Notes under the pieces: generated by a model
The model's input: the letters and a program-made list of their open reading frames with translations, nothing else
The model's database searches: none
Told to the model about the DNA's origin: nothing
Made by a program: the position numbers and the translations under genes
Shown: one piece after another, positions 1 through 7,591 of the stretch
Position numbering within the stretch: the first letter of the stretch is position 1
How the letters are laid out: each line of letters opens with the position of its first letter
DNA from: Flavobacterium sp. 245
GTDB taxonomy: Bacteria > Bacteroidota > Bacteroidia > Flavobacteriales > Flavobacteriaceae
Length of the DNA stretch: 64,000 bases
Assembly (NCBI RefSeq): GCF_004362055.1
Contig: NZ_SNXB01000003.1
Span: 1 to 64,000, forward strand
Direction: 5' to 3'

Positions 1-83
1 TATATTATTACAATCATGAAAGACCACATCAAGGTATTGATGGAAAAAAGCCAATCGAAATGATAAATCCGTTACCGAAATAA
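1..83 (+). CDS. Transposase/integrase C-terminus (partial, left edge)
   Basis: Only the last 26 or so codons are inside the window, in the frame starting at base 3 and stopping at 81-83. The residues YYYNHERPHQGIDGKKP are the typical tail of rve-type DDE transposases (IS3 and IS481 groups), in which YN-x-RPHxGxxGxxP follows the last catalytic glutamate. The body of the protein lies to the left, so it cannot be said whether the element is intact. No terminal inverted repeat could be assigned. Confidence 0.6.
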   Translation, partial: YYYNHERPHQGIDGKKPIEMINPLPK

Positions 84-117
84 GTGACTTTTACAGAAAT
101 GACAAAAATGACGTAAT

Positions 118-149
118 AAATAATTTGAATTTGCGAATTCAAATTATTT
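118..149. terminator. Perfect 14-bp hairpin after the transposase fragment
   Basis: Bases 118-131 pair perfectly with 136-149 around a TGCG loop. The hairpin lies between the transposase stop and the next gene and could end transcription or mark the element's edge. It has only a weak T-run. Confidence 0.4.
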
Positions 150-179
150 AATTCGTGCTAATTCGTGAAATTCGTGGCT
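149..179. repeat. Dispersed TTCGTG repeat
   Basis: The string TTAATTCGTGCTAATTCGTG followed by AAATTCGTGGC recurs almost unchanged at 48461-48491. It is a short intergenic repeat and has no coding potential. Confidence 0.55.
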
Positions 180-227
180 AAAAAAACTTAATTCCGTATC
201 TTTGAAATTCTATTATCAAACCAAACA

Positions 228-812
228 ATGACTACACCTTTTCAAAAAGCAAGCGAATGGATTGATGCTGAAAATGCTCAAGATCCAAACATTGAAACCG
301 ACCAAAACACAGAATATCCAAAAGAATTATTGTACTCCAACAGGATGTACGAAAGACTGATGCAATTTGAGCCAGAAGCTTCAGAAGAAATCCAGATTGC
401 ATCAAAAGCACAACATATTTGTCGATGGAAAGTCGCACGTGAATCGTACCAAATGGATCGCGTTGGCTATTTGAGATGGAGAGAAGAATTGAAAAAATTT
501 CATGCAAAACTTACTGCTGAGATCTTAGAAAAAGCAGGCTACGCTCCCGAATTTATCGATCGTGTTTCTTTTTTAATTGAAAAAAAACTACTTAAAAAAG
601 ATGCTGAAACACAATTGCTTGAAGATGTAATTTGCTTAGTCTTTTTAGAATATTATTTAGATCCTTTTGTACACAAACACGATGAGGAAAAACTTAAAAA
701 TATCATCAAAAAAACTTGGGATAAAATGTCGGATAAAGGACATCAGGAAGCGTTAAAAATCAACTATTCTGAAGAAAATCTGAATCTTATAAAAGCATCT
801 TTAGGATTGTAA
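228..812 (+). CDS. DUF4202 family protein
   Basis: This 194-residue soluble protein matches the DUF4202 family over its full length. Features are the N-terminal FxxASxWIDAENAxDPN block, PKELLYSNRM (about residues 31-40), the AQHICRWxVxRxSYxMDRxGYLRWR core (61-85) and the EDVxCLVFLEYYL segment (about 131-143). No enzymatic activity is known to me for the family, although it often sits near nitrate or nitrite genes. It ends 9 bp before the sensor kinase gene, so the two are probably cotranscribed. Conserved His and Arg residues in the core hint at a ligand or metal site, but this is inference. Confidence 0.85.
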   Translation: MTTPFQKASEWIDAENAQDPNIETDQNTEYPKELLYSNRMYERLMQFEPEASEEIQIASKAQHICRWKVARESYQMDRVGYLRWREELKKFHAKLTAEILEKAGYAPEFIDRVSFLIEKKLLKKDAETQLLEDVICLVFLEYYLDPFVHKHDEEKLKNIIKKTWDKMSDKGHQEALKINYSEENLNLIKASLGL

Positions 813-821
813 ACTGACTTT

Positions 822-2630
822 ATGAAGAAAAGCAATCAGGAAGAAGATAAAATCACATTCAAAAATTTACGCCGTCTGTATTTTTTTGCGCTTCTTACTA
901 TTGCCTTGACTATAATTGTGAGTCAGATTTTAGTGCAATACAATCTGAATCAACAGTTAAGCGATTCTAAAATCATTAATTTTTCGGGAAAACAGCGAAT
1001 GCTGAGCCAGAAAATCGTGAAAGAAGTCCTAATTCTTCATTACGTTTCTGATACTGCTTCTGTTAAACAAATTTCGCATTTAAATGAAGTTTTGGCTCTT
1101 TGGAAGAAAAACCAAAACGCGCTCGAAAATGGCAGTGACAGCTTGGCTTTTCCAAAAGAAAAATCAGAAACACTTTCTAAATTATATCTCGAAATCAATC
1201 CGATTTTCAATAAAATTGCACAGGCAACCGATTCGTTTTTACTGAATTTAAAGCTAAAAAAAACAACTGCCGAAAATCAAAAATTTGTAACTATTATTTT
1301 AGAAAACGAAGACATTTTCCTTTCTAAAATGAATCAGATTGTAACCCAATACGATCTCGAAGCACACGAAAAAGTAACAGAACAACGCAAGATAGAATAT
1401 TGGATTTTTGGCTTTACACTTTTGGTACTTCTTTTAGAATTCTTCTTCATTTTCAAACCAACCAATAAAAAAATCGAAAGATTAATCGCCAAACTTTTAT
1501 CTTCAGAAAAGAAAGCTTTAAAGCTCGCATACGACACAGAAATTCTAAGCGAAATCAAGGAAAATTCAGTTAAAGAATTAAAATCGCTCAATTATGCAAT
1601 GGAAAACACCTTACTCTATTGCCGAATTGCGCCCGACGGTTCGATCATACATATTGGCGAAAAATTTGCCAAACTGCTCAATTATACCAAGTTTTCATCC
1701 AATAAAAAATTCTCTGAAGTTTTAACCGTTGACGAAAAAGAACAGACCAATTTTGATCGATTGATATTCGAAAAACAAAGAAGTGGCTGGCAAGGCGAAA
1801 TTAAAATTCTAAATAAAGAAGATGTAGAGATTTGGCTCGATTTATCAATGGTTCCGGTTATGATCAAAAAAGACGAATTGGAACTTTTAATTGTATGCTT
1901 CAATATTACCGAACGTAAAAAAGCACAGCGCGAAGTCGAACGCTTAAACCTTGAAAATACAACTGAGAAAATCAATCAGCAAAAGATCATTTCAAGCAAA
2001 ATTGTTGAAAATCAGGAAAACGAACAAAACCGAATCGCCAAAGAAATTCACGACGGAATCGGTCAAATGCTAACCGGCTTAAAATTCAGTTTAGAAAGTA
2101 TTAATTTAGATGACAGAGAAAAATCAGAACAAAAAATTGAGTATTTAAAGAAACTTTCGCTGGACATTATAAAAGGTGTCCGCACCGCAACTTTTAACCT
2201 AATGCCTCCGGAATTAAGCGATCACGGAATTGTTTCTTCGCTGGCAAAACTAACGCAGGAACTTTCAAAACTTACCGGAAAAGAAATACTTTTCTACAAC
2301 AAAACCGATTTTGATCAGCGTTTAGATTCCTTAATCGAAATCAACATTTACCGTCTTACGCAGGAAGCCATCAACAACGCCATAAAATACGCCGAATCAT
2401 CGCATATTATTGTACAGCTTTCACATAGCGAAACACTTTTAAGCGTTATTGTCGACGATAACGGAAAAGGTTTCGACATCAATTCAGTCGACAAAAAACG
2501 CAACAGCGAATCTGGAATGGGCTTATTGTTTATGAAAGAAAGAATCCAATACATCAACGGTCGCGTTTTCATCAATTCAATCCCAGGCGAAGGAACGAGA
2601 ATTACTTTCAATATCCCGATTCTTAAATGA
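822..2630 (+). CDS. NarX-like sensor histidine kinase with PilJ-type sensor and PAS domain
   Basis: This is a membrane-bound kinase of 602 residues. TM1 is at about 20-42 and TM2 at about 192-212. Between them lies a periplasmic all-helical domain whose start, FSGKQRMLSQKI (54-65), matches the PilJ/NarX N-terminal family; this stretch corresponds to the nitrate-binding P-box helix of NarX. A PAS-like domain follows at about 260-365, then a HisKA_3 dimerisation helix with the phospho-acceptor in AKEIHDGIGQ (His410). The HATPase has N-box EAINNAIKYAE, VDDNGKGF and a GMGLLFMKER lid. It is the natural partner of the LuxR-type regulator 700 bp downstream. Sensing of nitrate or nitrite is inferred from the domain and the surrounding nitrate genes. 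Confidence 0.87.
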   Translation: MKKSNQEEDKITFKNLRRLYFFALLTIALTIIVSQILVQYNLNQQLSDSKIINFSGKQRMLSQKIVKEVLILHYVSDTASVKQISHLNEVLALWKKNQNALENGSDSLAFPKEKSETLSKLYLEINPIFNKIAQATDSFLLNLKLKKTTAENQKFVTIILENEDIFLSKMNQIVTQYDLEAHEKVTEQRKIEYWIFGFTLLVLLLEFFFIFKPTNKKIERLIAKLLSSEKKALKLAYDTEILSEIKENSVKELKSLNYAMENTLLYCRIAPDGSIIHIGEKFAKLLNYTKFSSNKKFSEVLTVDEKEQTNFDRLIFEKQRSGWQGEIKILNKEDVEIWLDLSMVPVMIKKDELELLIVCFNITERKKAQREVERLNLENTTEKINQQKIISSKIVENQENEQNRIAKEIHDGIGQMLTGLKFSLESINLDDREKSEQKIEYLKKLSLDIIKGVRTATFNLMPPELSDHGIVSSLAKLTQELSKLTGKEILFYNKTDFDQRLDSLIEINIYRLTQEAINNAIKYAESSHIIVQLSHSETLLSVIVDDNGKGFDINSVDKKRNSESGMGLLFMKERIQYINGRVFINSIPGEGTRITFNIPILK

Positions 2631-2640
2631 GATAATTAGT

Positions 2641-3255
2641 CAATTAGATAATTAGAAAATGGGGCAATTAAATAATTCGACAATGCTTTACAAGTTCCTA
2701 TAAGTAATTATCTAATTATCAAATTGACACATTATGATTAGGGCGAGCCAGCATTAGAAAAAGTGGGCAAACTAACTTTATCTATATTCGCCCACTTTCC
2801 CCAATACTGTCGGGCTATCCGCGCTACTTCGGTAGCTTGCTCCTATCCCTCTCGCGGGCAATCGGTTTCAAAAGAAAATATAAAGTTATATCGACTTTTT
2901 TTGTCATCCTGAGGAACGAACGATCACAAAAAAAACTCTGTAATGCAAATCGACAATCTTTGTCGAATCCCGAGTATGATTCTTCGTTCCTCAGAATTGA
3001 CAAACTTTACACTTAGAAAACTTTGAGAAAGTTACCCGCAATCTTGTCATTTCGAGGAACGAGAAATCTTCGCAAGTAACTCCGCAATCTAAATCGCCAA
3101 TCTTTGTCGAGCTGCTTGCGAAGATTTCTCGTTCCTCGAAATGACAAACTTAATGTCAAAACTTTGTCAAAAACCAAACAAAAAAATAACCGATTAACAA
3201 CCTTATTTTCACATTCCTCAATTATCTAATTGCCACATTTTCTAATTATCTAATT
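2641..3255. repeat. Repeat-filled spacer bounded by a 29-bp inverted repeat
   Basis: The 707-bp gap between kinase and regulator has no credible gene. Bases 2641-2670 and 3227-3255 are inverted copies of one AT-rich sequence (AATTAGATAATTAGAAAATG core, about 28 of 29 matching). A third inverted copy lies near 2706-2735. Inside are a 33-bp perfect inverted repeat (entered separately), a GTGGGCAAAC/ATTCGCCCAC hairpin near 2765-2800 and fragments of the dispersed CGGGCTATCCGCGCTACTTC repeat near 2808. The whole looks like an accumulation of small intergenic repeats. Confidence 0.6.
3044..3147. repeat. 33-bp perfect inverted repeat (GAGGAACGAGAAATC family)
   Basis: Arms 3044-3076 and 3115-3147 are perfect reverse complements with a 38-nt spacer, with core TCGAGGAACGAGAAATC. 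Degenerate relatives sit at about 2904-2995, 17641-17723 and 48350-48380. This is a REP/BIME-like dispersed palindrome; transcribed, it would fold into a long hairpin. Confidence 0.7.
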
Positions 3256-3270
3256 AAAAAATTCAAAAAT

Positions 3271-3309
3271 TACGTATATTAGCGTCTTCTTTATAGATGA
3301 ATATACGTA
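3271..3309. promoter_or_regulatory. Inverted TACGTATAT/ATATACGTA pair before the response regulator
   Basis: TACGTATAT at 3271-3279 and its exact inverse at 3301-3309 lie 29-67 bp before the regulator start. The half-site is the same as in the palindrome at 4003-4018. It could be an autoregulatory NarL-type site; this is inference. Confidence 0.45.
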
Positions 3310-3337
3310 AAAAACCAGAATCTAAATTAAGTAAATT

Positions 3338-3997
3338 ATGAGTAATATCATTCGTGTAGTATTAGCAGATGACCATGTTTTTGTTAGAGACGGAATCAAA
3401 TCTTTGCTTGAAAACGAAGCAAACATTGAGGTTGTGGGCGAAGCAATCGATGGTGCCGATGCGCTTGATGTAGTTGCCGAAACAAAACCTGATTTACTTA
3501 TAGCCGATATTCGTATGCCAAACTTAACTGGTATCGAACTAGTAGAAAAACTTAGAAGCGAAAACAACGATGTAAAAATCATCATGCTTTCGATGCACGA
3601 ATCTGAAGAATACGTATTAAAATCTATAAAAGCCGGCGCCGACGGATATTTATTGAAAGGCTCTTCTAAAGAAGAATTTTTAAAAGCACTTCATATCGTT
3701 TCTGCGGGTGGAAAATATTTCAGTGGCGATATTTCTTCTATCTTAATTGGTCAATTGACAAATCCTTCCAATTCATTAGAGCCAAGGCAAAACTTAAGCG
3801 ACGAAATGATGATTACCAAAAGAGAAAAAGAAATCCTGACTCTTTTGCTATCTGGAAAAGGAAACAAAGAAATCGCCGAAGCGCTTGACATCAGTAAACG
3901 TACTGCAGAAGTGCACCGCTTTAATTTGATGAAAAAACTTAAAGTGAAAAACTTAATGGAACTTTCCAACAAAGCCACTGAGTATTCTTTGATTTAA
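3338..3997 (+). CDS. NarL/LuxR-family response regulator
   Basis: The protein has 219 residues. The receiver domain occupies about 1-122, with acidic pocket D11/D12, phospho-acceptor D57 in LLIADIRMP, and the KAGADGYLLKGSS lysine region. The LuxR-type HTH occupies about 150-214: TKREKEILTLLLSGKGNKEIAEALDIS followed by KRTAEVHRFNLMKKL. Length and architecture are those of NarL/NreC. With the NarX-like kinase upstream and a NarK-type transporter immediately downstream, a nitrate/nitrite-responsive role is likely. The matching NarL-style heptamers around the window would be its targets. Confidence 0.88.
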   Translation: MSNIIRVVLADDHVFVRDGIKSLLENEANIEVVGEAIDGADALDVVAETKPDLLIADIRMPNLTGIELVEKLRSENNDVKIIMLSMHESEEYVLKSIKAGADGYLLKGSSKEEFLKALHIVSAGGKYFSGDISSILIGQLTNPSNSLEPRQNLSDEMMITKREKEILTLLLSGKGNKEIAEALDISKRTAEVHRFNLMKKLKVKNLMELSNKATEYSLI

Positions 3998-4002
3998 AAA
4001 AA

Positions 4003-4018
4003 TACGTATAAATACGTA
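4003..4018. promoter_or_regulatory. Perfect 16-bp palindrome with NarL 7-2-7 geometry
   Basis: TACGTAT-AA-ATACGTA is a perfect dyad of two heptamers two bases apart, the layout known for NarL (TACYYMT-N2-AKRRGTA). It lies just after the regulator stop and 78 bp before the transporter start, the right place for an activator site. Confidence 0.55.
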
Positions 4019-4065
4019 ATTATTTTTCAAAAACTGCGTTTTAGCATCTTTTAACTAAGTTATAG

Positions 4066-4093
4066 TACTTATTTTTACATAAAAATATAAGTA
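4066..4093. promoter_or_regulatory. TACTTAT/ATAAGTA inverted pair at the transporter start
   Basis: TACTTAT (4066-4072) and ATAAGTA (4087-4093) are inverted with 14 nt between, ending 2 bp before the ATG at 4096. Both fit the NarL heptamer TACYYMT. The position next to the start codon could indicate repression or a very short leader. Confidence 0.4.
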
Positions 4094-4095
4094 CT

Positions 4096-5574
4096 ATGAA
4101 AACTACAAACCCACTTTCGCAATCACACAAGATTTTATTTTTAAATACTTTGGCATTTACAATATGTTTTGCCTGCTGGACCTTAAACGGGGTTTTAGTG
4201 ACCTTTTTAGTCGATAACGGAATTTTCCATTGGAGCGTTGTTCAAGTTGGATGGCTTTTAGGTATTCCAATCTTAACGGGCTCTATAATGCGTCTTCCAA
4301 TTGGAATCTTAACGGATAAATTTGGAGGAAAATATGTTTTTTCCCTTTTACTGCTTCTAAGCTCGATTCCACTGTTTCTCCTTCCCTACGCCGACAGTTT
4401 TTTCATGTTTGCCTTATTGAGTTTCTTCTTCGGAATGGTAGGCACAAGTTTCGCTGTAGGAATTGGATATACTTCAATTTGGTATCCAAAAGAATGGCAA
4501 GGCCGTGCATTGGGAATTTTCGGAATGGGAAATGCTGGCGCAGCTATTACAACTTTTCTTGCTCCTTCTCTATTAAATCATTTTTCAATTAACGATCCGC
4601 AAAACGGCTGGAAAATCCTTCCTGTTATTTATGCCGTTTCATTAGTTGTCATTGGTATTGCCTTTTTAATTTTTGCTAAAAACAAAAAAATAGAGAATAA
4701 CACAAAAAGTGTCACTCAAATGCTTACATCATTAAAATCAGAAAGAGTTTGGCGTTTTGGAGCTTATTACTTTCTAGTTTTTGGCTGTTTTGTAGCGTAT
4801 TCACAATGGCTTTTACCAAATTTTATGAATGTATACCAAACTAGCTTAGTTATGGGCGGCTTATTTGCTACTATGTTTAGTCTTCCTTCAGGAGTTATCA
4901 GAGCGTTTGGAGGTTATTTATCAGATAAATTTGGAGCCAGAAAAGTTATGTACTGGGTTTTGAGTTCGTCAGTAGTTTTAAGTGCATTGCTGGCAATTCC
5001 AAAAATGGAAATCACTACTACAGGCCCAGGCGTTTTAGCAACAAAAAAAGGAACAATAACTGCTGTTGCAAATGACAAAATCAAATTAGGCGAAACTGAT
5101 TTTACAATCGCACAGAAAAAAGAAAATACAGCCGAAAATGCTATTTTTCCAACTAAAACTTCATGGCAGCAAGTTGTGGTCGAACAAAATCAAACGGTAA
5201 AGAAAAAGGAGCTTTTAGCAAAAGGAATTACAGTAATTAAATTTGATGCTAACATGTGGGTGTTTCTGGTTTTGGTAATTCTAATCGGAATTTCATGGGG
5301 AATTGGCAAGGCAGCGGTTTACAAACATATTCCAGAGTATTTCCCAACAGAAGTTGGTGTTGTAGGTGGAATGGTAGGAATGATTGGCGGTTTAGGAGGT
5401 TTCTTTGGGCCAATTATATTTGGTTATTTATTAACTGCAACCGGAATTTGGTCAAGTTCATGGATTTTTATTTTAATTTTCTCAACTGCCTGTCTGGTTT
5501 GGATGCATTATACCATAGCAAAAATGGCTCCCACAAAACAACCCGAATTTGTTCTGGCAATCGACACACAATAA
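4096..5574 (+). CDS. NarK-family nitrate/nitrite MFS transporter with periplasmic insert
   Basis: This 492-residue major-facilitator protein has 12 predicted membrane segments and NNP-family signatures: FACWTLNGVLVTFL in TM1, RLPIGILTDKFGG after TM2, GMVGTSFAVGIGYTS in TM4, GNAGAAITTFLAPS in TM5 and VVGGMVGMIGGLGGFFGP in TM11. It should move nitrate or nitrite across the inner membrane. About 80 residues (roughly 305-384) are inserted between TM9 and TM10, which would face the periplasm; they contain GTITAV-x-NDKI and SWQQVVVEQNQTVKKKELLAKGI. The two paralogues at 32160 and 33854 share this insert. The porin downstream is probably in the same operon. Confidence 0.88.
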   Translation: MKTTNPLSQSHKILFLNTLAFTICFACWTLNGVLVTFLVDNGIFHWSVVQVGWLLGIPILTGSIMRLPIGILTDKFGGKYVFSLLLLLSSIPLFLLPYADSFFMFALLSFFFGMVGTSFAVGIGYTSIWYPKEWQGRALGIFGMGNAGAAITTFLAPSLLNHFSINDPQNGWKILPVIYAVSLVVIGIAFLIFAKNKKIENNTKSVTQMLTSLKSERVWRFGAYYFLVFGCFVAYSQWLLPNFMNVYQTSLVMGGLFATMFSLPSGVIRAFGGYLSDKFGARKVMYWVLSSSVVLSALLAIPKMEITTTGPGVLATKKGTITAVANDKIKLGETDFTIAQKKENTAENAIFPTKTSWQQVVVEQNQTVKKKELLAKGITVIKFDANMWVFLVLVILIGISWGIGKAAVYKHIPEYFPTEVGVVGGMVGMIGGLGGFFGPIIFGYLLTATGIWSSSWIFILIFSTACLVWMHYTIAKMAPTKQPEFVLAIDTQ

Positions 5575-5652
5575 TCAAAACATTATGATTTTAATCATAA
5601 TATTAGAATAAAAAATCTTATAAATTTGTCGTTTTAAACAAACTCAGGAACC

Positions 5653-6921
5653 ATGAATAAACTGAAATTACTTATTTTATTATTAGCCGGAATAACCATT
5701 GAATCTCAGGCACAGGAATTAGATGTAAACTTACAGATAAGGCCTCGCTTTGAATATCGCAACGGTTATAAAACACTTTTGCCTTATGGTCAAGAAGGTA
5801 CATCACAAATTTCACAACGTTCGCGTTTAAATTTCAACTACAAACAAGAAGATTTAACCGTAAAACTGACTTTACAAAATACGAGAACCTGGGGTGACGT
5901 TGTACCTGCTGCGGTTGCTGACAAAAACGGAGTTGCGGTTTTTGAGGCGTGGGCACAATATAATTTCACTGAAAAATGGAGCGCTAGAATGGGACGTCAA
6001 GTATTATCATATGATAATCAGCGTATTTTAGGTGAGCAAGATTGGGGGCAACAGGCACAAAGCCATGATGCTCTTACAGTGACATTTCATACTGAAAAAC
6101 AAAAATTAGATTTCGGAGGAGCTTATAACTCTACCGCCGAAAATGTCCTTCAGACACCTTATACGGTTGCCACTTACAAAACTTTGCAATATGCCTGGTA
6201 TCACAATCAATTCAACAGTGAATTAGGTTTGAGTTTCTTAGTATTAAACACTGGTTATGAATATGCTCCTAATCCAGCCCCTTCTACGAAACTATTGGTA
6301 GATTACATGCAAACTTTTGGACCGTATTTAACTTATAAAAAAGGAAAAATCGATACTAGTTTTTGGCTGTACGGACAAACCGGAAAAAGCACCGATTTAC
6401 AAGTAAGCGCATGGAATGCAGCAGCCAATTTTGGGTACAATATTACTGACGCTTTTAAAGTTGGACTGGGTTACGAATTTTTATCAGGAAAAGATTCAAA
6501 TGACGGAAGCACTGTAATTAAATCGTTCAATCCTATATTTGGAACCAACCACGGATTTAACGGTTATATGGATTATTTTTATGTTGGAAATCACCTGAAA
6601 AACGTTGGTTTACAAGATGCATTTATAAAACTGAATTACAATGTAAACAAATGGCAGTTTGCCCTGATTCCGCATGCATTTTTAGCTGCTGCTGATGTAG
6701 TTACACCATTAAATGAGAAATTAGATTCGTATTTAGGAACTGAGATTGACGCTACTTTTGGTTATAATTTCAAAAAAGACATTACAGTTACAGGTGGATA
6801 TTCGCAAATGTTTGGTTCTAAGACTATGGAATTTGTTAAAAACGGCGATGCTGATCATACCAACAATTGGGCTTGGTTGATGATTTCTGTAAATCCACGA
6901 ATTTTTACTTGGAAAAAATAG
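5653..6921 (+). CDS. Alginate-export-family outer-membrane porin
   Basis: The protein has 422 residues with an N-terminal signal peptide (cleavage near SQAQ, residue 20). The rest is rich in alternating aromatic beta-strands, for example LQIRPRFEYRNGY, SQRSRLNFNYK and FTEKWSARMGRQVLSYDNQRILG. These fit the alginate_exp-type 18-strand beta-barrel found beside nitrate transporters in Bacteroidota. It lies 78 bp after the transporter and ends before a clear terminator. The likely role is diffusion of nitrate or small anions through the outer membrane; the substrate is inferred from context only. Confidence 0.72.
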   Translation: MNKLKLLILLLAGITIESQAQELDVNLQIRPRFEYRNGYKTLLPYGQEGTSQISQRSRLNFNYKQEDLTVKLTLQNTRTWGDVVPAAVADKNGVAVFEAWAQYNFTEKWSARMGRQVLSYDNQRILGEQDWGQQAQSHDALTVTFHTEKQKLDFGGAYNSTAENVLQTPYTVATYKTLQYAWYHNQFNSELGLSFLVLNTGYEYAPNPAPSTKLLVDYMQTFGPYLTYKKGKIDTSFWLYGQTGKSTDLQVSAWNAAANFGYNITDAFKVGLGYEFLSGKDSNDGSTVIKSFNPIFGTNHGFNGYMDYFYVGNHLKNVGLQDAFIKLNYNVNKWQFALIPHAFLAAADVVTPLNEKLDSYLGTEIDATFGYNFKKDITVTGGYSQMFGSKTMEFVKNGDADHTNNWAWLMISVNPRIFTWKK

Positions 6922-6945
6922 TTTATCTTCAAAATTAACTCCTAA

Positions 6946-6986
6946 AAAATCCCCTTTTCCTATTTCGGAAAAAGGGATTTTTTTTT
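6946..6986 (+). terminator. Intrinsic terminator after the porin
   Basis: AATCCCCTTTTCC pairs with GGAAAAAGGGATT around a short loop and is followed by a run of nine T. Confidence 0.85.
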
Positions 6987-7059
6987 ATCCATCTAAAACT
7001 TTGTCATATGATTTAATTATTTATATTTGAAGTGATTACGAACCCCAAATTCTATCAAA

Positions 7060-7425
7060 ATGAAACCATTCCTAAAACTGTCAATGCTGACATTTATTGT
7101 CACGCAAACAGGCATCGCCCAAAAGTACAATGATGCCTTAATTTCTAAAAATTCCGAAATAAATTTTGCCAAAACGCAAAAAAGAGGAATTAAAAAAAAC
7201 AGTATTGTTTATTATGTCGAGAATGACTTACAAACAATATCGGCCTACAAAAGAAGCAAATTGAAATGGCAGACGAATGTAATTTCGGTTTGTGGAAAAC
7301 CAAAAAAAGGACAACCGGAAATTAGATATGTAGGTTATAATTCAGATAAATTACTTATCGTTATGGGAAAGCATAATTTTGCAGAAATTGATGTAAATAG
7401 CGGTGTAACGACACTTGTGGGCTAA
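7060..7425 (+). CDS. Hypothetical secreted protein
   Basis: The protein has 121 residues. Residues 1-20 (MKPFLKLSMLTFIVTQTGIA) form a signal peptide. The mature part is basic, has one cysteine (VISVCGK), and ends in beta-rich LLIVMGKHNFAEIDVNSGV, like a single blade of a PQQ/YVTN-type repeat. I do not recognise a family. It sits between two terminators and is thus monocistronic. Confidence 0.6.
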   Translation: MKPFLKLSMLTFIVTQTGIAQKYNDALISKNSEINFAKTQKRGIKKNSIVYYVENDLQTISAYKRSKLKWQTNVISVCGKPKKGQPEIRYVGYNSDKLLIVMGKHNFAEIDVNSGVTTLVG

Positions 7426-7480
7426 GATTAAAAGCACAAATCGATATTAAACTAATTTTCTAAAATATACATTTTTAATT

Positions 7481-7516
7481 TACCCTTTTTCAATTTAGAA
7501 AAAGGGTATTTTTTTA
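7481..7516 (+). terminator. Intrinsic terminator
   Basis: TACCCTTTTTC and GAAAAAGGGTA form an 11-bp perfect stem with a 6-nt loop, followed by T-rich sequence. Confidence 0.85.
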
Positions 7517-7591
7517 TAACATCATTTTTATCCTGTTAAATTAGGTATATTTGATTAACAAAAATCTATAACCATAACTACAAAAACAAGC

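Noticed and set aside
5256..5588. Plus-strand frame overlapping the end of the NarK-type gene
   Set aside because: It is out of frame with a conserved membrane protein and rich in Asn/Trp/Arg from frame-shifted reading.
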